A DNA stretch of 37,117 nucleotides from a bacterium (GCA_019424865.1 JAHYYS010000017.1:1-37117), one strand, 5' to 3'; positions 24,271-32,728 are shown, counted from the first letter of the stretch. Numbers and translations: made by a program. The notes: a model not told the origin generated them from the sequence alone.

Positions 24271-24527
24271 TATTTCCGGCCGCTCTGCGGCCGGAAATTG
24301 AGACTGTCGAAAAAGCGGCTTATCAATTTATAGAAATTGACAAGCCACTTTTTCGAGAAAGTAAGCACGCAAGGCGGGACTCGATTCCGTGCGGAAAAGT
24401 CGCCCCGCCTTGCGTGAGAGGTGTCATTTCCGACGTACACGCCGCCGGAAATGACGGATTCAATTTTGTTCCTGCGGGAGGGCTTTTTCGACAAACTGTA
24501 TTTCCGGCCGCTCTGCGGCCGGAAATT
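24271..24527. repeat. Composite element of nested palindromes after modC
   Basis: Five hairpins stand in a row with no gene. An identical 29-base unit, a perfect 12-bp stem, occurs at both ends (24271-24299 and 24499-24527). Between them lie a 50-base imperfect palindrome (24307-24356), a 13-bp stem with an inner hairpin (24366-24416) and a 10-bp stem (24423-24455). Inside the outer pair, GTCGAAAAAGC (24306-24316) and GCTTTTTCGAC (24482-24492) form a terminal inverted repeat. This looks like a small non-autonomous repeat (MITE-like) or a structured RNA. No transposase is present. Confidence 0.75.
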
Positions 24528-24532
24528 TTTTT
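24500..24532 (+). terminator. Intrinsic terminator at the end of the molybdenum operon
   Basis: The right-hand copy of the 12-bp stem (24500-24511 with 24515-24526) is followed by a run of seven T residues, so it can work as a terminator. The left-hand copy at 24272-24298 lacks the T run. It is the first clear intrinsic terminator after modC. Confidence 0.75.
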
Positions 24533-24593
24533 CACTTTTTTATTTCTGCTTTGCGCCCCTTCGGGCTTCACGAATCCTCCAAACGTATAAACT

Positions 24594-24775
24594 TGCATTT
24601 TCTCCCGCCTCGTCTCATCCTCTCTCCCGCTTTCCCCCTGCTTTTGGTCTCCCCTTTTTCTTCCTTCTTGTTTTAATTTTGTTTTGTATTTTCCTTTTTC
24701 TCCCGAATAAAACAACTATTTTTTCTTGAATCACCGCTTTTTTATTTTGATTTCCCATTTCCCGCGCACTCGCTG
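24594..24775 (+). other. Pyrimidine-rich, G-poor non-coding tract
   Basis: Between the terminator and the YfcC leader the plus strand is almost all C and T at first, then T-rich, with very few G. No gene is supported here; open frames on either strand have atypical composition. A C-rich, G-poor RNA would suit Rho-dependent termination of read-through from the molybdenum operon. I see no other function. Confidence 0.4.
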
Positions 24776-24801
24776 CAGGCTGTTGAAAAGAAGCATATTC
24801 T

Positions 24802-24857
24802 TTCAAAATCCGTCAAATTGATTCAACGTTTTTTCAACCTCAACGGACTAATATTTT
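24802..24857 (+). promoter_or_regulatory. Phased array of TTCAAC-type repeats and candidate promoter of the YfcC gene
   Basis: Four direct hexamers, TTCAAA (24802), GTCAAA (24812), TTCAAC (24822) and TTCAAC (24833), are spaced 10, 10 and 11 bases apart, on one face of the helix. A candidate -10 (TAATAT or TATTTT) lies at 24849-24857, with no good -35, as expected for an activated promoter. The distance to the transporter start is about 185 bases, a long leader. The repeats match those before the hydroxylase operon and the SARP-like regulator. Confidence 0.6.
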
Positions 24858-25040
24858 AGCTAACCAAAGGCGCAGGTCACTCTTTTGGCAGCGGCGTGGA
24901 CTCCGGCCAATTTGCTGCTTTTGCCGCACGCACGTCTGGCCCGCCAGGAAGGAGGAACGCCGCCAGCATGTCTGGCCATGGAAAATCAATGTCAGGTATG
25001 GGTTGAACCAAAATCTATGTGAAAGAAGGGACTCATCAGT

Positions 25041-26468
25041 ATGGAACAAAACACGCAAGCCACGAAAAAGAAAAAGAAATTTGAATTCCCGCACTCCTTC
25101 GTGGTCGTATTCTTCATGATCGTGTTCTGCGTCATTCTGACCTTTGTGCTCACCCCCGCTCAATATGACCGGGTGGAGGTCAACGGCCAGACCATGGTAG
25201 ATGCAGATAGCTTCCATTACCTGGAGCGCAAACCGGTCAATGTGGATACCATTATTGACGCCGTGGGAACCATCTTCTATTCCATCCCCGAGGGTTTTGT
25301 AGATGCCGCTGCTTTGATCTTCATGATGCTGTTTATCGGCGGCTTTGTCAAAACCTATGACTCCACCGGCGCCATCCGCGCCGCCATCACCGGCCTGACT
25401 GGCTTTTTGGGGGAAAAGCGGAAAAGCTTCGTTTTAATCGCCATCATGGTGTTCTTTGGCTGTCTGGGCGCCTTCCCCGGCATGCTGGAGGCCTGTATTC
25501 CCTTTGCGCCGCTGACCATCGGCATCTCTATCGCCCTTGGCTATGACGCCCTCGTCGGCATCTTTGTCACCTTGGGCGGCATCACCCTGGGCTTCTGCGC
25601 CGGCCCCACCAACATCTGGAATACCGGCGTGGGCAACCAGCTGGCTGAGCTGCCTGTCTTCTCCGGCTTGGGCTACCGCCTGGTGGTGTTTGTGATCTTC
25701 ATGATTGTGGGCGCCCTTTACGTCCTTTATTACACCAACAAGATCACAAAGGATCCCAAAAAGAGCCCCATCTCCGATCTGGACATGTCCCACCTGGACA
25801 AGCTGGCGGAGTATGAGCGCACCGCGTTCACCACCCTTCATAAGGTAGTTCTGCTCGCTTTCGTTGCCACCATCGCCGTCATCGTCTACGGCTCTCTGGA
25901 GCTGGGCTGGGGCTCCCTGCACATGGCTGCCGCCTACCTGGTGGGCTCCATCGTGTGCGCTTTCATCTGCCGGTGGAGCAGCGACACAATGATCGAGACC
26001 TTCCTGGAAGGTATGCGCTCTATCCTGGTGGGCGCGGTGGCCGTGGGCGTATCCCGCGCCCTGCCCCTCATCCTGGCTGACGGCCAGATTATGGACACCA
26101 TCATCCACGCCATCGTCCAGCCGCTCCAGGGTCTGCCTGAGACCATCACCGCCGTGCTGATGATGTTTGTCCAGTCCCTGCTCAACTTCCTGATGCCCTC
26201 CAGCTCCGGCCAGGCCCAGGCCACTTTGCCCCTGTTCCTGCCCATCGGCGACCTGGTGGGTCTGGGCCGGCAGGTCACCGTGCTGGCCTTCCAGTTCGGC
26301 GACAGCCTGACCAACCTGATCTATCCCACCTACGGCGGCCTGATCGCCTTCCTGATGTTTGCCAAGATCCCCTATAACAAGTGGGTCAAGTTCATGCTGC
26401 CTTTCGTGCTGCTGATCACGCTTGTTGCCGCCGTCCTGGTTGCGCTTGCCATTCTGATCAGGTTCTGA
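25041..26468 (+). CDS. YfcC-family (DcuC/IT superfamily) membrane transporter
   Basis: A 475-residue membrane protein with about 12 spans, a charged cytoplasmic N-terminus and a C-terminal half with the strongly conserved PSSSGQAQATLPLF, FQFGDSLTNLIYPT and preceding hairpin loops of the YfcC family. Members are thought to move amino acids, peptides or dicarboxylates; the substrate is not known here. AAGAAGGGAC lies before the ATG. It is followed by a terminator and stands alone. Sharing upstream repeats with the hydroxylase operon suggests it could import the substrate or export the product, which is inference. Confidence 0.88.
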   Translation: MEQNTQATKKKKKFEFPHSFVVVFFMIVFCVILTFVLTPAQYDRVEVNGQTMVDADSFHYLERKPVNVDTIIDAVGTIFYSIPEGFVDAAALIFMMLFIGGFVKTYDSTGAIRAAITGLTGFLGEKRKSFVLIAIMVFFGCLGAFPGMLEACIPFAPLTIGISIALGYDALVGIFVTLGGITLGFCAGPTNIWNTGVGNQLAELPVFSGLGYRLVVFVIFMIVGALYVLYYTNKITKDPKKSPISDLDMSHLDKLAEYERTAFTTLHKVVLLAFVATIAVIVYGSLELGWGSLHMAAAYLVGSIVCAFICRWSSDTMIETFLEGMRSILVGAVAVGVSRALPLILADGQIMDTIIHAIVQPLQGLPETITAVLMMFVQSLLNFLMPSSSGQAQATLPLFLPIGDLVGLGRQVTVLAFQFGDSLTNLIYPTYGGLIAFLMFAKIPYNKWVKFMLPFVLLITLVAAVLVALAILIRF

Positions 26469-26489
26469 GCCTGTTTTCCCGGTATTCGA

Positions 26490-26528
26490 AACGTGGTGTA
26501 TCGCCTGCGGGTGATACACCACGTTTTT
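26490..26528 (+). terminator. Terminator of the YfcC gene
   Basis: A perfect 13-bp stem (26490-26502 with 26513-26525) with a ten-base loop runs straight into a T run ending at 26528. It lies 22 bases after the stop of the transporter gene. Confidence 0.92.
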
Positions 26529-26577
26529 CGCGAAGCCCGGCCCGCCGGGCAGCCAAGCGTTTATTTTTTCTGATTCA

Positions 26578-26629
26578 TTCAACGTTTTTCACATTTCCTC
26601 TTGTATTCTTTGCCGGCTTCCATTACAAT
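26578..26629 (+). promoter_or_regulatory. TTCAAC repeats and promoter of the SARP-like regulator gene
   Basis: TTCAAC at 26578-26583 and TTCACA at 26588-26593 repeat at 10 bp, with the same intervening G and T run as at the two other sites. A sigma-A-type promoter follows: TTGTAT (26601-26606), 17 bases, TACAAT (26624-26629). Here the repeats stand just upstream of the -35, so the effect may differ from the other two sites. Self-regulation of the regulator would fit. Confidence 0.6.
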
Positions 26630-26677
26630 CAGTATGGAATTTTAGGCTTCTTTTTCATGGGAGATGGAGGCTTTTTG

Positions 26678-29600
26678 ATGGCTGAATTATATGTGAAAAT
26701 GCTGGGCAGTCCCTCTGTCCAGGTCGATGGACAGAGCGTTGCCTTCCCCTATCGGAAGGCGGACGCCCTGCTGTACTACCTGATTTTCCGCAAGAAGGCG
26801 GCCCGGAGCGAGCTGGCCGGCCTGCTCTGGGCCGACTCCGACTCCGCCTCGGCGCTGAAAAACCTGCGGCACGCCATCTATACCATCCGAAAGGGCCTGG
26901 GCTTTGAAGTCTTCCTCCCCGGCCATTCCGCCATGCTGGAGCTGGACCCCGCCGTGGTCATTCACTGCGACGCCTGTGAATTTTTAGAGGACGAATCCCT
27001 GTGTGAGCTTCAGGGGGAGTTTCTGGAGGGCTTCAGTATCCAGAACTGCGGCCTGTTCGAGGACTGGCTCACCGCCCAGCGCAATCTGCTGCACACCCAA
27101 TATCTCAAGCGGCTGCTGGCGGCGGAAAAGGCCGCCTTCCGCAGCGGCGATCTGGCCGGGGCGGAGCAGCTGGGGCTGAAATACGTCCAGCTGGACCCCC
27201 TGGAGGAGAGCGCCGCAGTGATTCTGATGGAGGTGTACAGCGCCCAGAAAAAATTCCGGAAGGCCATCAGCGTCTATCACGAGCTGTATCAGAACCTCTC
27301 CGCCGAGCTGAGCATCTCTCCGCTGAAGGAAACCACCGCCCTTTACTATCGGATTGTCAACGAGTGGAACGCCTCCACCTATAAAATGGAGGAGCAGTCC
27401 TATCACCTGCTGGTGGGCAAGGATCTGGCCCTGCGCCATCTGCTGGCCATGTGCAACGGCCCCGCCGCCCAGCGCCGCGCCCCCTGCGCCCTCATCGAGG
27501 GGGAGGCCGGGGTGGGCAAGACCTACCTGCTGGACCACGTCCTCACCTATTACGACTTTTCCGGGTGGCTGGTGTGCCGCGGCTTCTGCTATCAGTCCGA
27601 GTCCTCCGAGCCGCTCACCCCCTGGAACGCCATTATGACCACCCTGATGGCCGAGCTGGAGGCCCATCACTTCTCTGTACCGGAGAACTACCTCAAAACA
27701 GCCGCCGGCCTTTTTCCCTGCCTGTCGGCCAGCTTCGGCCGGGACTACACCGCCTCCGACCTGAACTACCCCGTCCAGCGCAACTATCACGTGGCCCAGG
27801 AGAGCGCCCTGCTCATCTTCGCCGCTGTGGCCCGTCAATTCCCCCTGCTGCTGATTTTCGAGGACATCCACTGGATGGACAAAAACAGCGTGGATCTGCT
27901 GGCCGTCTTTCTGCGGCGGCTGCGGAACTTAAACGTCACCGTCATCTGCACCACCCGGGACCTCTACCCGGAGCACGTCAAGGAATTTCTGGACAGCGCC
28001 CGGCGGGACAATATTCTGGAGTGCTACCCCATCCACCGCTTCAACCGGGAGGAGACCGCCCGCTTTGTCCAGCACTATCTCAACGCGGAGCCCAGCGAGG
28101 AGATGATGGACCGCATCTATGAGGCCACCGGGGGAAATGCCCTGCTTCTGGTCCAGCTCACCACCTCCATGCAGGAGGTCCCAGACGCCTCCGCCATTGC
28201 GGACAATCTGGAAAATATCATCGGCTACCGGCTGGCCAACCTGACTTTGGAGGAGCGGCAGGTGCTGGACCTGATCTCCGTGTTCCCGGGCTGGGCCTCC
28301 TTCGAGTCCCTCTCCTCCATTCTGACCCGGGACCCCATTGACCTGATGTACCTGTGCAACCGCCTGAAGCAGCGCATTTTGATTGTGGAATCCACCCGGG
28401 ACGGCTCTCTCTCCTACTCCCTGGCCCACGAGCAGATCCGCTCCGCCCTTCTGGAGCAGCAGTCCGCGGCCGCCCGGCGCATTCTGCACCTGCGGGTGGC
28501 CCAGTATCTGGAGTCCCAGATGGCCCACTCCCCCGCGCCCCTGTATGACCGGCTCATCTACCACTATCAGGAGGGCGGGGACCGCTTCAAGGTATTCCAG
28601 TACCGGGTTTTGTCCCTGAACGCCTATGCCAGCATCTATTACGCCGTTCTGCCCACCCTGACCGAGGACTCGGACACCTCCGGGCCCCAGGACATCTCCC
28701 ACTATTTCCACACGCTGGAAAAGGAGCTGTCCGCCCTGCGGGCGGCCCGGATTCAGCCGGAGGAGCTGGACCGGCTGGAGGCCAGCCTGCTCCACGCCAA
28801 GAGCTGCTACTGCATCTATGCGGGCTATTATGTAGAGGGGCTGGTCGCCCTGCGGCGCCTGGTGGAGCTGTGCGGCATTCTGGGCGACAACACCCTGCTG
28901 GTCCGGGCCCATCTGCAGTATATCTACTACGGCATCCAGATCTATGACATTCAGATTATGGAGAAGCATCTCCAGGCCGGAATGGCCCTTCTGGCGGGCC
29001 GGGATCAGTCGGAGGAGTACGGCATCTATCTGCGCATGGAGGGCCTGCTCCAGACCATGCGCGGACAGTATGCCCTGTCCCGCTCCACCCTGCAGCGATC
29101 CATCGATACCTTCCAGCACCTGAGCCCCGGCGGGGGCAACCGGTACGCCATCAACATCGCCGGCGCCTACAACTACATTGCCGAGACCTGGCGGCTGCAG
29201 GGCGACTACGACCAGGCCTTTCTGGCCTATGATCAGGCCATCATTTACAACCGCAGCCGGGGCTACTACCCCGGGGCCGCGGTCTTTTATACCAACTATG
29301 GGGTGGCCTCCTTCCAAAAGGGGGAGACGGCCATCGCCCGGCAGCTCTTCGGCTATGCCCTGGAGACCTATCAGGCCGCCCACGAGTACAGCGGCCGCCC
29401 CATTGCGCTGAGCTATCTGGCTTTTTTCGAGGCCCGCGAGGGCCGCTATGCCCAGGCCGCCGCCTATATCCGGGAGGCCCACCAGGTCAGCGACCAGATC
29501 GGCTCTCCCTGGTGGAAAGGCATCACCCTGTATCAGGGCTGGAAGATCCGCGCGCTGCTGAAGGAGCGCGGGGTCCAGGCCCCGGAATTTCAAGGGCTCT

Positions 29601-29758
29601 GGCCTGATGAGGCCAGAGCGCACTGCCGGCAGTGCCTGGACTGCCTCCACCGCCTGCAGCCCCTTCCGGACACCCCCAAGCGGCTGGAGACCCTGGAGAT
29701 GGAGGAGGCCCTGCGCCAGCTGGAGGGCGGCGCGGCTTCGCCCTCCCCGGAGAGCTGA
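26678..29758 (+). CDS. Large SARP/AfsR-like transcriptional activator (winged helix, BTAD, STAND ATPase, TPR)
   Basis: A 1026-residue regulator. Residues 1-95 resemble the transcriptional-regulator winged helix (YRKADALLYYLIF, then LAGLLW and NLRHAIYTIRKGL). Residues 100-245 are a helical bacterial transcriptional activation domain (BTAD) ending at SPLKETTALYYRI. A STAND-type ATPase follows, with Walker A EGEAGVGKT near 273-281 and Walker B LLLIFEDIHWMD near 390-401. The C-terminal 400 residues are TPR-like repeats with YNYIAETWRLQGDYDQAF and similar units, the likely ligand-sensing part. GGAGG at 26666-26670 supports the ATG at 26678; the long upstream frame covers the terminator and the preceding gene. 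It probably activates the promoters with TTCAAC repeats. Confidence 0.9.
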   Translation: MAELYVKMLGSPSVQVDGQSVAFPYRKADALLYYLIFRKKAARSELAGLLWADSDSASALKNLRHAIYTIRKGLGFEVFLPGHSAMLELDPAVVIHCDACEFLEDESLCELQGEFLEGFSIQNCGLFEDWLTAQRNLLHTQYLKRLLAAEKAAFRSGDLAGAEQLGLKYVQLDPLEESAAVILMEVYSAQKKFRKAISVYHELYQNLSAELSISPLKETTALYYRIVNEWNASTYKMEEQSYHLLVGKDLALRHLLAMCNGPAAQRRAPCALIEGEAGVGKTYLLDHVLTYYDFSGWLVCRGFCYQSESSEPLTPWNAIMTTLMAELEAHHFSVPENYLKTAAGLFPCLSASFGRDYTASDLNYPVQRNYHVAQESALLIFAAVARQFPLLLIFEDIHWMDKNSVDLLAVFLRRLRNLNVTVICTTRDLYPEHVKEFLDSARRDNILECYPIHRFNREETARFVQHYLNAEPSEEMMDRIYEATGGNALLLVQLTTSMQEVPDASAIADNLENIIGYRLANLTLEERQVLDLISVFPGWASFESLSSILTRDPIDLMYLCNRLKQRILIVESTRDGSLSYSLAHEQIRSALLEQQSAAARRILHLRVAQYLESQMAHSPAPLYDRLIYHYQEGGDRFKVFQYRVLSLNAYASIYYAVLPTLTEDSDTSGPQDISHYFHTLEKELSALRAARIQPEELDRLEASLLHAKSCYCIYAGYYVEGLVALRRLVELCGILGDNTLLVRAHLQYIYYGIQIYDIQIMEKHLQAGMALLAGRDQSEEYGIYLRMEGLLQTMRGQYALSRSTLQRSIDTFQHLSPGGGNRYAINIAGAYNYIAETWRLQGDYDQAFLAYDQAIIYNRSRGYYPGAAVFYTNYGVASFQKGETAIARQLFGYALETYQAAHEYSGRPIALSYLAFFEAREGRYAQAAAYIREAHQVSDQIGSPWWKGITLYQGWKIRALLKERGVQAPEFQGLWPDEARAHCRQCLDCLHRLQPLPDTPKRLETLEMEEALRQLEGGAASPSPES

Positions 29759-29808
29759 GCAAACTGCCAGTTTTCCATTTCCCTATTTCTTACAAAACGG
29801 AGGCCTCT

Positions 29809-31815
29809 ATGAGCTTTGACCGCGATTTGTTCCTGCCCGTCTCAAAAGAGGATATGGCCCGCCGGGGCTGGGACGCTTACGATTTTCTTCTGATCACCGG
29901 GGACGCCTATGTGGACCACCCCTCCTTCGGCCCCACCATCATCGGCCGGGTGCTGGAGGCGGAGGGGTGGCGGGTGGCCATTCTGGCCCAGCCCGACTGG
30001 CGCACGCCGGAGGCCTTTGCCGCCCTGGGCCGCCCGCGCCTGGCGGTGATGATCTCCGCGGGCAACCTGGACTCCATGGTGGCCCACTACACCGCCGCCC
30101 GAAAGCGCCGCCACGACGACGCCTACTCCCCCGGGCGCAGGGCCGGCCTGCGCCCGGACCACGCCTCCATTGTCTACTCCAACCGGGTGCGGGAGGTGTT
30201 TGGGGACATCCCCATCATCATCGGCGGGCTGGAGGCGTCTCTGCGCCGCTTCGCCCACTATGACTACTGGGAGGACAAGGTGCGCCGCAGCGTCCTCTTT
30301 GACGCCCAGGCGGACATCCTCACCTATGGCATGGGGGAGCGGGCCTCCATCGAGATCGCCGCCCGCCTGGGCTCCGGCACCCCGATCGGCGAGATCACCG
30401 ACGTGCGGGGCACCTGCGTCCGGGTCCCCCACCCCGGGGTGTGCGCCTACCCCAGAGTGGAAGTCCCCTCCTTCGAGGAGGTGTCCGCCTCCAAGGAGGC
30501 CTATGCCCGGGCCAACATGACCGAGTATCTGGAGCACGACCCGGTGGTGGGAAAGGCCATTCTGCAAAAGCACGGCCGGGAGTTCCTGCTGGTCAATCCC
30601 CCCGCCGCCCCCCTCACCACCAGGGAGATGGACCGGGTGGCCGAGCTGCCCTATGTCCGGGAGCCCCACCCCATGTACGACGAGATGGGCGGCGTCCCCG
30701 CCATCGAGGAGGTGCGCTTCTCGGTGACCCACAACCGGGGCTGCTTCGGGGCGTGCAGCTTCTGCTCCCTGGCCTTCCACCAGGGGCGGACCATCTCCGC
30801 CCGCAGCCACGAGAGCGTCATCCGGGAGGTGACCGCCCTCACCAAGCACCCCGGCTTCAAGGGCTATATCCACGACGTGGGCGGGCCGTCGGCCACCTTC
30901 CGCCGCCCCTCCTGCCAGAAGCAGCTGAAACACGGCATGTGCAAAAACCGGGCCTGTCTGGCCCCGGAGGCCTGCCCCAACCTGGACGCCGACCACACCG
31001 ACTATATGATGCTGCTGCGCAAGCTGCGGGAGATCCCCGGGGTGAAGAAGGTGTTCATTCGCTCGGGCATCCGCTTTGACTATCTGATGAAGGACCCCAG
31101 CGGGGAGTTCTTCACCGACCTGGTCCAGCACCACATCTCGGGCCAGCTGAAGGTGGCCCCGGAGCACTGCGTCAACCACACCCTGGACTATATGGGCAAG
31201 CCCCACATCGAGGTGTATGAGAAGTTCCGGGAGAAGTACTTCAAGCTCAACCGCCGGTACGGCAAGGACCAGTATCTGGTGCCCTATCTCATCTCCTCCC
31301 ACCCCGGCTGCACCCTGGAGGACGCGGTGCAGCTGGCCGAGTGGCTGAACAAGCAGGGCCACATGCCCGAGCAGGTCCAGGACTTCTACCCAACCCCGGG
31401 CACCCTGGCCACCTGCATGTGGTACACTGGCCTGGATCCCCGGACCATGAAGCCGGTGTTCGTCCCCAAGACGCCCCACGACAAGGCCCTCCAGCGGGCC
31501 CTGATGCAGTGGCGGAAGCCCCAGAACCGGAATCTGGTGCTGGAGGCCCTGCACAGGACGGGACGGGAGGACCTGATCGGCTATGGCAAGCGGTGCCTCA
31601 TCCGGCCGGACAAGGGGCACTCCGCCCAGAGCCAGTCCTCGGATCGCCGCCCCTCCGGGAGCGGCGGGCGTTCCGCCCCCTCCGCCCGGACCAAAAAGGG
31701 AGCCGGAGACCCCCGGCGGGAGCGCTTTGACGGCCGGCGCACCGTGGAAAAGAAATCGGGGCCGGCCAGGCCCGTCCGGAAAGCCGGCTGGGCCAAGCCC
31801 AAGAAAAAGAAATAA
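29809..31815 (+). CDS. YgiQ-family radical SAM protein
   Basis: A 668-residue protein of the YgiQ (UPF0313) family. It has an N-terminal cobalamin-binding-like region (GPTIIGRVLEAEGWRVAIL), a radical SAM cluster motif CFGACSFC, a middle block with PSCQKQLKHGMCKNRAC, and a core ending in KPVFVPKTPHDKA. The reaction is unknown. The last 75 residues are a basic, low-complexity tail rich in Ser, Arg and Lys, ending in four lysines. The ATG at 29809 has ACGGAGG upstream. It lies 50 bases after the SARP-like regulator and could be co-transcribed. Confidence 0.92.
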   Translation: MSFDRDLFLPVSKEDMARRGWDAYDFLLITGDAYVDHPSFGPTIIGRVLEAEGWRVAILAQPDWRTPEAFAALGRPRLAVMISAGNLDSMVAHYTAARKRRHDDAYSPGRRAGLRPDHASIVYSNRVREVFGDIPIIIGGLEASLRRFAHYDYWEDKVRRSVLFDAQADILTYGMGERASIEIAARLGSGTPIGEITDVRGTCVRVPHPGVCAYPRVEVPSFEEVSASKEAYARANMTEYLEHDPVVGKAILQKHGREFLLVNPPAAPLTTREMDRVAELPYVREPHPMYDEMGGVPAIEEVRFSVTHNRGCFGACSFCSLAFHQGRTISARSHESVIREVTALTKHPGFKGYIHDVGGPSATFRRPSCQKQLKHGMCKNRACLAPEACPNLDADHTDYMMLLRKLREIPGVKKVFIRSGIRFDYLMKDPSGEFFTDLVQHHISGQLKVAPEHCVNHTLDYMGKPHIEVYEKFREKYFKLNRRYGKDQYLVPYLISSHPGCTLEDAVQLAEWLNKQGHMPEQVQDFYPTPGTLATCMWYTGLDPRTMKPVFVPKTPHDKALQRALMQWRKPQNRNLVLEALHRTGREDLIGYGKRCLIRPDKGHSAQSQSSDRRPSGSGGRSAPSARTKKGAGDPRRERFDGRRTVEKKSGPARPVRKAGWAKPKKKK

Positions 31816-31821
31816 CCCCAT

Positions 31822-31863
31822 CAGGCGCCCCTCTCCCGGTCCGGACCGGAGGTGGGGCGCCTG
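31822..31863 (+). other. GC-rich stem-loop after the YgiQ gene
   Basis: CAGGCGCCCC (31822-31831) pairs with GGGGCGCCTG (31854-31863), and the loop holds a further palindrome (CCGGTCCGGACCGG). No T run follows, so it is not a standard terminator. It may stabilise or end the transcript less efficiently. Confidence 0.6.
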
Positions 31864-31950
31864 CGCCGTGTCAAACGTACCGGAGCTCGACGGGGGCGGA
31901 AACCGGGAACTTTTGTTCATCCCCTCCAAATTTTCAACCCTGGATTTTAC

Positions 31951-31979
31951 TTGCCGGGTCTGGCGGAATATGGTACGCT
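31951..31979 (+). promoter_or_regulatory. Candidate promoter of the DUF6199-like lipoprotein gene
   Basis: TTGCCG (31951-31956) and TACGCT (31974-31979) are 17 bases apart, each with partial matches to the sigma-A boxes. The site lies about 50 bases before the gene. Moderate support only. Confidence 0.5.
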
Positions 31980-32028
31980 TTTGTCAGGACAAACCGGTTG
32001 TAGTTCCATCGGAGAAAGGAGTCTGCCT

Positions 32029-32643
32029 ATGTGCCCGCCCGAAAAACGTCCTGCTGTTTTTCCCCGGATCGCCGCCCTCCTTCTGCTGTTCTGCCTGATC
32101 CCGCTTCTCCTCGCCGCCTGCGGCCGGGAGGAGCCCCAGTCCCGCTCGGTATCCGTGGAGATCGGCGGCCAGTCCGCCCTGGTCACCTTCCCGCCCGGCA
32201 CCCTCTCTGAGGGCACCATCTCCACCGACCGCGGCTCCTACACCTTTTCTTATGCGCCAAACGGGCAGCTTACCGTCACCTATCCCGACGGCCGCAGCTA
32301 TACCCTGACCTATCGGGACGGCGCTCTGGCCGTCCCCGTGGACTATGACGCGGCCCAGCTGGAGCAGGAGGGCTATCTCGCCGGCATCTCTCTGGTCTGG
32401 GGCATCGAGCGCGCCATGGACGACGCCGGCGGCCGGAGCCGCAGCGGCCCCTCCCCCGTTCTGGCCTTTGTGCTTATGGCTCTGGGCGCGTGGAACCTGC
32501 TGGCTCCCAAAAGTGCGTGGTGGATCTCCCGGGGCTGGTGGTATCGGAACGCCCAGCCCTCTGACCTGGCGCTGGGCTTTTACCGTGTGACGGGCGTCCT
32601 GCTCCTGGGCGCGGGCCTTATCTGCGCCCTGGCGGCGCTGTAA
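32029..32643 (+). CDS. Lipoprotein with C-terminal DUF6199-like membrane domain
   Basis: A 204-residue protein. A signal peptide ends in a LLAAC lipobox (about residues 27-31). Next comes a short beta-rich region with repeated tyrosine/glycine turns (YTFSYAPNGQ, YPDGRSYTLTY). A C-terminal double membrane segment follows with LAPKSAWWISRGWWYRN between the helices, resembling DUF6199. The role is unknown. AAAGGAG lies just before the ATG at 32029; a longer frame upstream would include the promoter. It stands as a single gene followed by a terminator. Confidence 0.75.
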   Translation: MCPPEKRPAVFPRIAALLLLFCLIPLLLAACGREEPQSRSVSVEIGGQSALVTFPPGTLSEGTISTDRGSYTFSYAPNGQLTVTYPDGRSYTLTYRDGALAVPVDYDAAQLEQEGYLAGISLVWGIERAMDDAGGRSRSGPSPVLAFVLMALGAWNLLAPKSAWWISRGWWYRNAQPSDLALGFYRVTGVLLLGAGLICALAAL

Positions 32644-32673
32644 GAGGGGGCGGCCGGAAGCCGCCCCCGTGTT

Positions 32674-32716
32674 CAGCTTGCTGCGTTACAAAATGCAGCA
32701 AGCTGTTTTGTTTTTC
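32674..32716 (+). terminator. Terminator after the DUF6199-like lipoprotein gene
   Basis: CAGCTTGCTGC (32674-32684) pairs with GCAGCAAGCTG (32695-32705), followed by the T-rich run TTTTGTTTTT. Just upstream is a second GC hairpin (GGGGGCGGC at 32646 with GCCGCCCCC at 32660) without a T run. It ends plus-strand transcription ahead of the convergent lipoprotein gene. Confidence 0.92.
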
Positions 32717-32728
32717 TCACGCCTTTGG

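Noticed and set aside
24271..24527. Repeats after modC as a CRISPR array
   Set aside because: Only two identical units, both palindromic, with unequal structured spacing and no cas genes.
24323..24729. Open frames in the region after modC on both strands
   Set aside because: They run through hairpins and the pyrimidine-rich tract, have atypical composition and no good ribosome site.
29842..31929. 695-residue minus-strand open frame opposite the YgiQ gene
   Set aside because: Shadow of a conserved radical SAM gene; no recognisable domain.
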